A stretch of DNA of 64,000 nt. It comes from Aphanomyces cochlioides (Eukaryota; Oomycota; Saprolegniomycetes; Saprolegniales; Verrucalvaceae). The DNA lies in NCBI GenBank assembly GCA_019828595.1, contig JAHQRK010000031.1, forward strand, positions 310,001 to 374,000, written 5' to 3'. The notes beneath the pieces were generated by a model. That model searched no databases. It had not been told where the DNA came from and was given only the letters and a program-made list of their open reading frames with translations. Positions 8,509 through 20,100 of the stretch are shown here, one piece after another (the first letter of the stretch is position 1; each line of letters begins with the position of its first letter). The position numbers were made by a program, and so were the translations under genes.

Positions 8509-9880
8509 TTACAATTTCGAGGCAGGTTGTTCTTGAAACAGAGTCAAGAGATGGCGAAGACCCATCGCTAGCTTAATGTCGCCCTTGAGTTTGAGCTTGT
8601 TGCTAGCCATGGCCTAAAAAACAGTCTAAACGAGACTGGAGCATTTGTAAAGTACCTGTTGAAGTCGCAAAGTGCCTGCGGCGAGCTCGAGAAAGTCATG
8701 TTCCGTCATGGTGACGATCAAATCTGCACCACCGACATCAGATCGGCCACCATGATGCACACTGTTCGTCTTCAGGTCAATTGTGAACGTGGCATTGCCA
8801 ATCGCCCATTCCAAAACACCGCTGGCACGGAGCGGGTGACGGCGCCGAGCCAAAGTTGAGCGCAGGCGGTCAAATACAGCAACAACTGCATCTGCATGGG
8901 GAGTTTTGAGCGTTGTGGGGGGATAGTTAGCGTTTTGAAGCATTGGCATGAAGGAATCCTAAGTGGAGACTCAGAGATCGATACAACTAGGAGGTGCACC
9001 TGAGTGGTAGTTGGGTAGGACGCTTCGCTGAAGTCAACCACTTGATCCCAAGCCGCAGCAACAACTTCAGGAGTAGTTGCAAGGGGAAATCCGACGCCAG
9101 AAGAGCGCTGCAAACGTAATTTTCCAATCCACCCGCCGCCAGTTTCAAAGATGCTGCCATTTTCGTTGTTTGATCCATGGCAGAGGTACACGACAAACGG
9201 CGAGGTGTATTCTGGTTTGAGTCGGTCAAACACATCCTTTGGCATGACGGATTGAGTCAATGTCGTGCCTGCTACAGCCGCAATCGCATTCACACCAATC
9301 TTGTACTTGCGGCCTTCAATGCTAAGTGCTTTCGTTAGTCCCCAGACGCCGCTCTTCGTCGTGGCGTAATTGACCTAATCAATCTCAGGAGAAAGCACAA
9401 GGAAGAAAGAGTTTCTACCTGTCCAAAGTTCCCGTAGAGACCGCTGGCACTAGTGCAGAGGAGGATACGACCATAGTTTTGTTGTCGCATGGCAGTCCAG
9501 ACAGCACGGGTCATCGTAAACGTCGACGTCAAATCGTTCTCAAGCACGCTGTTCCACTGTTCTCGGGTCATTTTGCGAAACGATGCGTCTTGCACTTGGG
9601 TCGATGCATGGAGAAGAATATCCACACGTCCGAAGGTCGCCAGAACCGTTTCCACGACTTGTCTTCCTGCTTTTTCATCTGCGCAGTTGGCAACAACGCC
9701 TGTCCATTTCGCAGTCGACGACGTCGGTTGCGATGGTTTTTCGATTTGAAGCACACGGGGGTCAATGTCGACGAGAATGCAAGTCGCGCCACGTTCATGG
9801 AGTTCTCGAGCCCACGCTTGGCCAAGTCCGCCGGCCGCGCCGGTCACGATCGCAACTTGTCCGTCGAATCGGATCGGCAT
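8509..9880 (-). CDS. Peroxisomal SDR-SCP2 protein (multifunctional enzyme type 2-like)
   Basis: Exons 9419-9880, 9000-9374, 8656-8958 and 8509-8613 join in frame with GT..AG introns of about 42-44 nt. The N-terminal part is a short-chain dehydrogenase: the NAD-binding TGAAGGLG comes at residues 12-19, the catalytic Ser lies in LLCTSASG and the Tyr-Lys pair in YATTKSG. The C-terminal 110 residues are an SCP2 sterol-carrier domain (VLEWAIGNATFTIDLK, LELAAGTLRLQQ, KLKLKGDIKLAMGLRHLL). The last three residues are SKL, a type 1 peroxisomal import signal. Type 2 multifunctional enzymes carry 3-hydroxyacyl-CoA dehydrogenase, hydratase and SCP2. The hydratase domain is absent here, so the protein probably does only the dehydrogenase step, with SCP2 aiding lipid substrate handling. 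An in-frame ATG at 9922 would add 14 residues; 9880 gives the usual SDR start. Confidence 0.9.
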
Positions 9881-9912
9881 TGTATCTTTGACGCTGCACG
9901 TCAAATAAAAAA

Positions 9913-10717
9913 ATGAATCCATGGAGAAATACTGCAGTATACAAATCTCAAGATAATTTCAAATGTAGGGAGGTTTACTCGACAATTTTGATCTTGATTT
10001 TTGTATGCAAAGTGAACATTGAGAGAACAACCAACGGTCCCAATGTTCAGGTTGTGAACATCGTAGACAGCCTGACGAGCATGAGATCAGCTCACACGGC
10101 AACATCTTCATCTACTACAGCAGGGGGTTCGTCAACAACGGCTGGATTTTCTTCGACGACGACTGCAGTCTCTTCAGTGACGCATTCTTAGATCCATCAA
10201 ATCATCCACTTGACTCTGAGGTCCTCTTTGCGAGTCCTAGGTCTGGAAGTCGTCGTCCGGTGTGCAAATGAAAGCAACCATCGGCAAGACCTGTCTCGTG
10301 ATATTCCGTACGGCTCTTCAAGGACATTATTCCCCCTGCTTGATTGGAAAATGGGATAAGATTACATCTATCGACTGCATCAATGCCCTCGACATCACCC
10401 TCACTCGACTCCCCTGAGCAGGCGAATTCACCCAAAGGGGGGACAAGAGCATCGCCGCCACGACAAGAAACTCAATTGTGGATGGGTGATCCCGTTTGTT
10501 CATTTGATTTCTGTGCGCAAATCTATCGTGGTGGGCAACAGAGCGATGCTGCAATTGAACTCGATCAGGGAGAACAATGTCTTGGCATCATCCCGCACGT
10601 GCAATGTGCTCCAATGTGCTCCAAACGGGCGATCTACTCGAGAGGGTGGGTTTAAAGCATTCTCGTTTTGTATTGCAGGTTTAAAATGGAGACAACTGGA
10701 AGACTCTCTCCTTGCTC
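9913..10717. other. Region between SDR-SCP2 and kinase genes, unresolved frames
   Basis: A plus frame at 9913-10191 ends in a Ser/Thr-rich tail (about 35 residues, SSSTTAGGSSTTAG-type), as in secreted or cell-wall proteins, but has no clear signal peptide. Another plus frame (10344-10655) overlaps a minus frame. None is convincing alone. They may be exons or remnants of one plus-strand gene. Confidence 0.25.
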
Positions 10718-13521
10718 TTACAATTCGGTCGTCTCATGGTCTTCTAATTCTGTGTCTCGAATGACGAGTTCGACTTCGGGGTCTAAATCGTTGTCTTCTT
10801 CATGATACACCAATTCTTCCGACGACTGGTGTTCCAAGAGGGGCGGCGCGGCGGGCATCGCATCGCTTGCAAATGTTTCTTTGACTTGAATCATCATTTC
10901 ATACGCTTCGTCGCGCATATCCTAGAGCAAGAGAATGCGTTGTGCATGGAGTGTGCCAACTGCGTACCGGTCGTTCGTAGCAAAAGCTAAATTCTTCAAA
11001 ATGATCGGTCGCCATGGCTTTGGACGTCGCGGACGGCGCGCCGACACAGGGCGTATCGTCGAGCGAATTGACGTTCATCTTGCGGAAATGCTGCGAGACA
11101 TGGTCAAAGACATCGCGCGTGGTTGGGACAAATGGCGGCGTCACTTGTTTCTGCAGCAAGGCAATCCAATCGATCGATTCAAAGAAAGGATGCGACTTGA
11201 TTTGGGCAAAGCTCAAGCGGCTCGATGGATCACGGACGAGCACTTTTTGGAGCAAGTCGACGGCAACAGGATCCAAGTCGAAGTGGTTTTGGTACTTGAT
11301 ATCCGCGTCCGTGATCTTGCGGTACATGACCGAGACGTTGTTGTCGTTGAATGGCGTGTTGCCGTAGAGCATCTCGTAGAGAAAGACGCCCCAGCTCCAC
11401 CAGTCGGCGGAATATCCATACGTTGGATTTTGCGAGCTCAATTGCTACACGAGAATGCCTCAGTCGTCCAGAAAAGAGGGGAATTTCTCTACCTCGGGGG
11501 CGATATAAGCAGGCGAGCCAGCCAAGGTGCCCGTCGATTCTTCCTGGAAGAGCTGCTTGGATATACCGAAATCCACGAGGCGAATGTGGCCTTCTTGGTC
11601 CAACATGATATTGTCGGGCTTCAAGTCTCGGTAAATGATGCCATGCGTGTGCAAGTAGGCGAACGCGAGGGCGAGTTCCGCGGCATAAAATCGTGCACGG
11701 CCCACGTCAAAGCTACAAAAGCGCCATCAACCAACGCGCTGCAGCGTTTGAAAACGTACCGTTTGCCCCCTGTGGTTTCGACGCAAGTGCCGTCCGACAT
11801 GGTCGTGGCGTGCATGTGGTAGTACAAATTTCCCCCCGTGTAGAAATCCAAGCCCAAGAAAAGCTTGGACTGGGTCTGGAAGGCGAACCGCAGACGGGCT
11901 AAGAACTACACATATGTTAGAACGACGCACTAGTCAAGCAGCCTCACGGGATGACGGAGCGTGGACAAAATGCGCCGTTCTTTGAGTGCACTGGCACTGC
12001 CATTGACCTTGTCGACGACTTTGATCGCAAACAATTCATCATGCGACTTGCGCTGGACCAAGACGACCGTGCCAAAGCCACCTAGACACGTTCAAGCCAC
12101 TGCAGGATCGCTCCAGTGTACCTTGACCAAGCACACCGAGGATTTCAAAGTCGCGGAAGCTCAGCAAGAGCGATCGCTTCGTCTTGAAGCACAAGTGGAA
12201 GTTTTGCGGGTGCGATTCCAACTTGTACAAAGTTCGCGTGCCTACCAAAGCATGAAATTCCTCCAGCGGCGAGAACTTACGAGACCGGCTGGCCGGCGCG
12301 GCTGCCACGGATCGATCTTGGCGAAAGTAGACGCTCAGGCGGGAAATGCGTCCCGACGGCGAGAAATTAAATCGAACGTGGAGACGACCGCCGATCGTAT
12401 CCTTGGCATCCAATCGAGTCATCGACCGCGGCGCGACAACTTCGACAATATCTTGCTCTTTCAACGTCAACGTGGGGGCGTCATCTTGGTCGACGAGCGC
12501 AAACGACTGACGAAAGAGCGACACAAAGTGGACAAAACCTTCGCGGGCATAGTACAAGCCGTGGCAGAAGCCATATTTGTTGGCGTCGGCTGGATCAAAA
12601 TTGAATTTGAGCTCCACGTCTTGGCTCAAATGCTGGATGAAGAATGGCAGCGCTTCCATCAAGTCTGCGACCGGCAAATCGCTCAAGACATGGATCATCT
12701 TGGCTACAAGCATGAAAAAATTAGCGTCCACATGGCTGGGCAAGCCTACCATAGAGTATGCGGGAGGCTTCTGTCGGTTCCAAGTGGAAATAACTATCGC
12801 TTGGACGACTCGCTTCTTCCGCGCCACCGGCGATGCGAGCTTGGCGTAAAGCCGTCGCGCAGCATTTGCCCAGCATGTGTAGCCACATTTCTACCCAATT
12901 CGATCAACAATCGTCACAGCGCGCAAAACTACCTTTCTCGCACGGACTGATCGCGACAAAATGTATCAAATGGTTGTCCGTCGAGACGACGCTAAAGCCC
13001 AATGTATTGGCGTGCAATTTGCTTCCGCCAAACCCTGCCGATGGAATCGTCGTGTGAATGTCGCCAACCATCCACGAGCCTCGATCTTGCGTGCGTTCGA
13101 CTGCGTGCTTTTTGCTCTTGTAGTATCGGATCAAGCCGTCTTTCAGCGTGACGTAGCGCGGCGTCCATGTCTTGACGATTTTCGACTGCTTGTACAAGTA
13201 CCCTTCCCATTCGACTTCGGTCGTCGGACACGTCACATCAATCACGCTCGGCTTGCTTTTATCGAGCACGGAGGCCGTCCGTCGGACCGCGGATCGTCCC
13301 GAAGATGCAGAAGATGCAGTCGTGCCGCTATCGCGCTGCCCGAGGGTCTTCAAGTTGTTCAAGCGAATGGCGAAGGACATGGTCCGACTGCGAATGCGAA
13401 TTGGGGGGAACGATGGGCATACCGTTTCACCAACCTCGAGGGTATCCGGATAACCAACAAGAACCTCTTTAAATTTATATATCCATCGGTCCAGTCCTGC
13501 ACTTTCTATGCATTCTAACAT
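10718..13521 (-). CDS. AGC-type protein kinase with N-terminal PH domain
   Basis: Multi-exon gene. The ATG at 13521 (an alternative is at 13380, [12 protein letters not shown]) is followed by a PH domain ([20 protein letters not shown], then [11 protein letters not shown]), which binds phosphoinositides. A middle exon (about 12120-12830) encodes an alpha/beta domain I cannot name; it resembles NTF2-like folds. The kinase domain has [10 protein letters not shown] (after splicing near 12100), the AIKVV lysine, the catalytic [14 protein letters not shown], and GSPAYIAPE in place of the more usual GTPEYLAPE. Then come [14 protein letters not shown] and an AGC-type tail. The acidic C-terminus ends at 10718. 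PH plus AGC kinase recalls Akt-like signalling. All catalytic residues seem present. Introns are about 36-50 nt. Confidence 0.85.
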
Positions 13522-13540
13522 CTCAGGGAGGCGTATTGTA

Positions 13541-13911
13541 TTAATTTATAGTGAAAACCATCGAAATATATGCATTTTCGATGCATTTATCCGGATAATC
13601 ATGCGCCGTTGTTGCCAATCCACTCGAGAGTGGGCCGACGACGCCAAGGTGGAGGATGGATGATTGCATTGAATCCAGCGCGCGATGGATGTTTTTTCCA
13701 CGGACATCCTTGGGATCTTGCGGCGCGACAAAGGACGTAGGGAGCTCTGTCGGAGTGGTTTGGGACATGTTTTGGCAACCATCCAAGTCGCGGGATGTGT
13801 GGGCATCTCAACGACAACCGCGGACTGCATGTCGCATTGGGTGTTGGCTTTGACAAAGCGCGCGTGTAGCTCACTTGTATGTGATGATGTCATTGACTTT
13901 GCAACCATCAT
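13541..13911 (-). CDS. Hypothetical protein, gene model unresolved
   Basis: Three overlapping minus frames are open here. The most protein-like ends with TELPTSFVAPQDPKDVRG and SSILHLGVVGPLSSGLAT and stops at 13541. A frame starting MMVAKSMTSS at 13911 could be the first exon. I cannot find a clean splice joining them and do not recognise a domain. Confidence 0.3.
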
Positions 13912-13948
13912 CTGCTTGTACTACAGCAACAATGGATACAGCTTGAAT

Positions 13949-14626
13949 CTACGCTAAGTGCATGTCCATGGCCGACCGATTGATTGACAACTCCAAACGC
14001 GAGATCGCACTGTCGAGATTGATTACGACACTAAAGAGGATGCATCGTGCATGCCAGACTTGCTCGGGTTCGTCGTGGGTGCTAGAAACGCAGCAAGGTG
14101 TAGAAGATGAGCACAGCAACGATATCTCGGGCCATGGTTTGGAGCATATGCAAGAGCGTGAACTGTAGCTCTCTCGATGCATCCGACAGCGCAATCTCGT
14201 TGTGCTGCATCATGGTCCATACAACTTGAAAGGATCAAAACGAGTGCGATTTTCTCATGACACATTTGAGAAAAAGTCACGTCGTGGATGTTTCCAACAA
14301 CCACTGAAAACCTGCATGGCATCCAAGCGATTCCAAGCAACCAAAGCCCACATAGTGTTGAGAATTCTTCAATGATTGAATGACGCCCAGCAGCAGCACA
14401 CTGCCACGCACACTTTGCCACGATGTTGCTAGATCCAACCCCCGCGACTTGTATCCCTCGAAACAACTTGGAGTACCGGTAGCACAAGACACTGGACAAT
14501 ATGACGGAAAGCCCCATGGTCCAGCAATTGAGAAAGCGCTTGTAGGAACGAGAACCAGCGCGAGCGCATAGACCATAACTCAACGACGCGGAGGAAGACA
14601 AAGAGCGCAGAAAAAGATGTCGCCAA
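13949..14626 (-). CDS. Hypothetical membrane or secreted protein, gene model unresolved
   Basis: Two exons can be joined. The first frame starts MVYALALVLVPTSAFS (signal-peptide-like, about 14576) and runs to about 14320. The second, after an intron of about 90 nt, reads QHNEIALSDASRELQFTLLH and ends in a hydrophobic DIVAVLIFYTLLRF before a stop. A competing frame, also starting near 14600, contains a membrane-helix-like TMGLSVILSSVLCYRY. Which frame is used is unclear. It lies immediately downstream, on the same strand, of the split tRNA 3' half. Confidence 0.35.
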
Positions 14627-14661
14627 GCAACATCGTCGTCGTTGAAAATGGGGAAAAAGAT

Positions 14662-14709
14662 CTCCCCGTCCGGGAATTGAACCGAGTGACAGGCGGGCGG
14701 TTAACTGAG
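14662..14709 (-). pseudogene. tRNA-Asp-like 3' half, separated from its 5' half by a LINE
   Basis: Read on the minus strand, the end is GGTTCAATTCCCGG (T-arm), then ACGGGGA plus discriminator G (acceptor 3' strand) and a TTTTT terminator. Before it stands CGCCTGTCAC, the anticodon loop of eukaryotic tRNA-Asp (GTC). The expected 3' anticodon stem and variable loop are missing, so this is not a whole tRNA. The acceptor strand ACGGGGA pairs with TCCTCGT at 25498-25492, the 5' half on the other side of the LINE. A 23-bp stretch (14686-14708) resembles 23927-23946 and is the likely target-site duplication. Confidence 0.75.
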
Positions 14710-17137
14710 TATATTAAAGAATTAATATGGCCCAAAAGGGCCGCAAACTAGACTTTCGATTTTGGCTTCATAGGTCGCATAATAAATATGTGTTGCGAAT
14801 TGTGACCTTGGAAGGTTCTTGTGGAAAATCGTCCAGTGTTGCTTAACCGAAATAGACTTGGGTGAGGGGTAATTTGGAGGGACCATGGCAGAAAGAAAAT
14901 GTTGCAAGGCGATTCAGACTGTGAAAAAATTCAACAGTATAGAGAAGAGTCATACAAGCAACTTTCTTTTCATGACCATCTTGATCCGAGTTGGTGGTGG
15001 CGAGATACAAGGCAATTTCGGGTTGACCGTGGAGGACTTGAAAATTTGTATACAAAAGTCTTGATAAAAATTCCAAGTGGAGGTACGCAGTGAAAAAGGC
15101 CAAGTAAACAAAAGCTTGAGTTGGGGTCGATCCATGAATAAATAAATCGACAGGAGAGGAAGGCCAAAAATTGCCAAAAGGGTCGAGACAGAATAAAATC
15201 AGGTCCAATAGAAATAAATTGGCAAGAAGTAGGAGCCCAAAAAATCCAAACGAGGTCGTGGCCAATTTAATTCGACCTCAGGAGGCCGAATTAAATCGCT
15301 GGAACCAAGGGAAAAGCTGGGTTTGAGAGAAAGGACCATCCAAAATAAAATGTTCTTGGACGATTTGACCAGCCAAAAAAATCACCGAGGTCGGCCGTTC
15401 CATGACAAGCAAAGTTGTTTTCAGGAGCGTCTTCATCGGAGTTGATGGCGGCGAGATAGAGAGAAAATCCCTTGTGGGTTAGGCATTTGGAGAAAACCTC
15501 CCAAAAATAATAAACAGGGTAAAATATTTGGGAGGTGCCATTTTGACATGCGCCATGCGCGGATAGGTCTCGAGCGCGAGCATCGTCGGAGCTGGATTTC
15601 GAACGGCGCCACGGTCCATGGAGCCACTTGGCAGGATCGTAGCCACGATACGTACGAAGGATAGCGCACCATTAGAATCGCCATAGGTAGCGTGTAGCGG
15701 GAGAGCGCTCGCCAAAACCAGTGATTTTCCAATCGGGCGTCTCGGCAGCGAAACTTGATGGAGTCATAACTTCCGAACGGCTATGAGAGATAGCCATACT
15801 TGGTGTCCTCTATCAATGGAGGGTAGCCATGTATGCACCATATTAATCGGTGCATTCAGAGTCGTGTAGCTGAAATGAGCTACGATGGTCGTTTTGGAGC
15901 CATATCGGCTCAAAATGGTTTGGAATCGGAAGTTGGGTTCCTGTGCTGCTATCATGGTGCTTGATAGCTCAAATCCATCGCGAGGACATTCTCGAGCCTC
16001 TCCACCTCTAAGTTGGACGATCGGAGTTGATTTGCATTCAGGAGCCATTCCGATGAGTTTTAGCCATTTCGCCAAAAGTTGTCGGGGCGACGGCAAGTAG
16101 GTTCCATGGCTTCAATCATCGCTCTTGATGGCTTAAAACACTCGTCTAGCCATGATAGGATGGAAAAGAGTCATAGCCGGTCGATTGGAAATGATTTGCG
16201 ACCTGTAGCCGACTTAAGGTGTTGTAGCCAATGGATAGGGGCGGTTGACATTTTGGATTGAGGATTGCGAGCAAACCAGGATGTTTCAGGGCGTTCTAAC
16301 GCTTTGGCTAGTCGTAATAAGTGGTGGAGCCACCCACTAGACCCCTAGATGTCACTCGGTGACCGTAGGGAAAGCGTTCGAGTTGTCCTGGAGTTTCACC
16401 GGTTTGGGTGACAGTCCAAAATGGGTTCGTGGTTTTGAACCATAGATCTGCAATATATGCTAGTTGGTGTCGGCATAGAGCTCAATTCAACTGAGGTAAC
16501 AAGCCACTAAACGTAGAAATCCACGCAGTAGGTCGAGAGAAATTTTTTCACTTTTGGTGACGGGTTGAAACCGGTTCAAAATGGGTGTCACCGAGTCGAA
16601 TTTCCTTTCGAATTTTGTTTTGCGAGTTTGGCGAGGTTTGAACACTCGCAAACTGGCACATCTTGAGGAGGAGACATGGGAGAATCTTTTAGGCACCGTG
16701 GCGCAATTTTCCCGAACAAAAAGTGTGCACTCGATTTTGAGATTTCTCCCCCAGGGGGAGACGTCGTAACAATTTTCAAAGTGATGTTGTGAGAGAACCA
16801 CAGCACTTTTTTGCGGTCTAACGCTTGCGTTTGTCTGCTTGGGATGTCTAGCAACCCTGAAGACCATTAGAATGTCTGAAATGATCGTCAGGGCAATGCC
16901 AGAGTTGTCGATAGTTTTGCCATTTTGGGTGAACGGATAAAGTCAAGTCGATTTTGTGAACGAATCGGTATGAGATAAAGTTACTTGATGTGTTCATAGA
17001 GCTCTGTTAGCTGGGGCTAACGAGCCATCAAACGCATGAAAAGGCCAAGTGGGTCGCGAGAAAATTCACTTTGAGTTTTCCCATTGATGTTGGTGACTTA
17101 GGTGAATTTCTTCAAAGGTTGCAATATAACATGCCTT
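14710..17137 (-). other. LINE 3' region without a clear gene
   Basis: About 2.4 kb between the end of ORF2 and the tRNA 3' half. A hydrophobic minus frame at 14843-15265 (140 codons) and shorter ones at 15433-15732 have no recognised domain. There are diverged internal repeats: about 14975-15010 resembles 15425-15460, and about 16460-16560 resembles 16980-17085. A strong palindrome lies at 15266-15295. An unusually long 3' untranslated region, or an additional small element, would both fit. Confidence 0.45.
15266..15295. repeat. Near-perfect 30-bp palindrome
   Basis: TTTAATTCG at 15266-15274 and CGAATTAAA at 15287-15295 are perfect arms. The inner ACCTC and GAGGC continue the stem with one mismatch around an AG centre. 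RNA from either strand would form a stem of about 14 bp. Confidence 0.9.
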
Positions 17138-20100
17138 TTAAGATTCCAAGGTCTCGTTTTGAGATTGTGGTAAGATTTGGGCAGAGAACCACTCATTCTG
17201 GTGCAAACTATGAAGCACCGATGTCAAGGAAGCCTTCGTGGAGTCGTCCAAGGAGGCTCGATTGAGTTGGTACAGATGCCGCTTTATAATGTGTCCTGCT
17301 AATATGGAAATCGTCATGGGTGTTTTGTTAGGCAAATCTGGACGGTAAATCCGGTCGCACCGAGTTTTCCATATTGTATACCAAATACACGATAAAAAAA
17401 TTGGCCACAGCAAATTAAATCCAGCTTGGAGGTCTTTGTCTTGGAGTGCTTTAGGAGAGAAGAATATTTTTTCCATGGTAGTTGGCCAAGTAAAGTTAAG
17501 GGATCTGGCCATGGATTTAAATGGACTCCAACATGCTCGAGTATATGGACAGTCCAAGGTGAAATGTTTATACGTCTCCACTTCATGACAAAAAATACAA
17601 GCGTTCAGGATGTCGTCCGAGTACTTGAATTTGTATCGGAGAGGTAAGGCTCGTATAAGCAGTCGATATATGAAAGCACTGTACGTTGGCAGAATAAATT
17701 TGGGCTGCCTGTAGAATGCGACCACTTTAATATTTTCCTTGTGGGCATAAAAATCCGAGGGTACCAATAAATGCGCTGTGGGTAAAACCTCCTGAGCCGA
17801 TTTGGATTTAAATTCATGAGTTAAATCATCCAAGGTGGCATCAATAAAGGGTAAAAAGCCATCTTTGAAATTTCCAGCCCAAGTAATTTCGGTAGCCGTC
17901 TGCCGATAAGGTGTAGGCTGACGAAAATTAATTTCTGTATCCTCGGGTGGAGATGGTAGAATAGCTTTAAGTCTCCCGTGTAGAGCATACGACCATTTAT
18001 GATCGGGAGCGGCTAAATGGCGTCTTGAACATTGAGATTTAATCCAATCTAACAGGATTTTCCGATCCATAAGATTGCCATTTTCATCGAGTAGGTGGCG
18101 AACATGGGTAAAATTTAATTTTGCCAGTGATACAGCATAATCATAAGTCTTTGGATAGCAGTGTTCAAAGACAGTTTTCTCCAAGGGTAAGAATTGATTG
18201 TGCCAAAGTGGAAAATTTCCATCGACTTGTACTGTGGGAAATTTAAGTGGGGTTGGAGATAAGGATAACCATAGTCGAGTAAATGCTGACCAGAGAGGTG
18301 GAGCCTTATCTTGGTGTAATATGGCTTTGTACATACTAGAGTGTGGACTCATAAAAAGGAGATCATAAAAATTTCCCCATGGACTGAAGGCTCTGGAGAG
18401 TAAATATTCTCCAATGGATAGCCATGCTGGCAATTTCGTTTGACCATACGAGTTGTGAGGTGGTGCTAGGAGTAGCTTGAAGCATTTAAAGGTCATGACC
18501 CGGTGTAGTTTTGACCACCAGTGGGTAGACGATTTAAATCCGAGACAACCTTGTGCTTTTGGAAGGAAAATAATGTCCGAGTTGAATTGATGCAAATGAC
18601 GTTGAGTCGAATATGGATCAAGTGTATCGCCGTGAATAAATTGCTTGGCGACCTTGTCGAATAGTTTGGCATATTCTTTGTCGATCGGAATAAATTGGAG
18701 TTGATACCAGAGCACAGGAAAACAAATTGACCTTAGGATTGTCACTTTTCCGGGTAGGGTTCGTGCTCGATAAGACCATAATTGTGTTCTTGTGACCAAT
18801 TTCTCCAAGAGCCAATTTAAACGTGTTGTGGCTGTGATGTTGGGAGAAATTAAAAGGCCCAACGATTTAGCAGGTTTGTCATCAGTAATAGCTAAGGGTG
18901 CCAGGTCTGGAGGTAAATTGGCATGGGTTAATAATTCTGTCTTGGAAAGATTTAACTTGAAACCAGAGACATCACAGAATTTTTGACGATGTCGAGTTGG
19001 AGTTGCAACGTCGATGCATTTTTGGAGTACAATTGGGAGTCGTCTGCATAATAGCTCCCGGTGTGAGTGTGATGACCAATGCGTATGCCCAAATCTTTTC
19101 TCTTGCGTATGGCTAAACACATAGGTTCTAGCGCCAAGACAAATAAAAGAGGTGATAATGGATCGCCTTGTAAAACACGACGTTGGATCTTAAATGGGTT
19201 GGATAAATGTCCATTGACAATAATTCGTCCACGACGATTTGAATAAAGCACTTTGACCATGTTGAGAAAGGACGGTGGAAAATTAAATTCCTTCAGGGTT
19301 GCCAGTAAATAGGAATGGTTGACCCTATCAAAGGCTTTTTCAAAGTCCAAGAGGGCCACAATAGACTCGGAGAAATAAAACTTCATAAAGTGATTCAGGT
19401 CTTCCAAGCGCAGTAAATTGGTTTGGATTGACCGACCACGAATAAAACCTGTTTGATCCGGGTGGACTATCGACTGAATGATTCTCTGCATTCGTTCTGC
19501 AAGGACCATTGTGAGGATTTTCACGTCGATATTGACCAAGCTGATGGGACGGTAATTTTTTGGGAGTAGTTTGTCGACCTTTTTGTACAGCAGTACAATT
19601 AAACTTGTCAATTGGGAGGGTGCCAAGTTGGAGTGAGAGTTGATTTGGTAATAGTATAGCATTTCCAAAGCCAGGGACCATTCATGGGGAAACATTTTCA
19701 AGATTTCGTAGGGCAGTGAATTTGGTCCGGGTGTCGAATTCCGTTTGGAGTGTTTAATGGCAAAATAAAATTCGTTTGCCGTGAGAGGAGCTCCAATAAA
19801 TCTCTTGTCGTCGATATTGAGTCGGCGAGATATCAGAGTTTTTAAATACTTGGCCATTCTTTCCTTGTCAACTGCCTCATGGTCGCCATACAGGTCAGAA
19901 TAAAACTCGTGGAGTGTCGAGGAAATTGATTGTTGATCGGAAGCAATATTTCCATTGGACATTTTGAGTGCCTTGAAGGGAGATTTTTGTAAAGGGATTG
20001 TGCGAGGTGGTTTCAGGTGAAATTTGGTACACCTTTCCGCTTTCTCGAGGTGAGTTTTCATAGCAGTGTCTTCCCGAAGGACTTTTTTCCTGTCATGATA

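Noticed and set aside
10935..11822. A 295-codon plus-strand gene
   Set aside because: It is antisense to the kinase catalytic domain, whose motifs are unmistakable.
14662..14709. A functional tRNA gene on the minus strand
   Set aside because: The acceptor 5' strand, D-arm and one strand of the anticodon stem are missing locally. The matching 5' half is 9 kb or more away.
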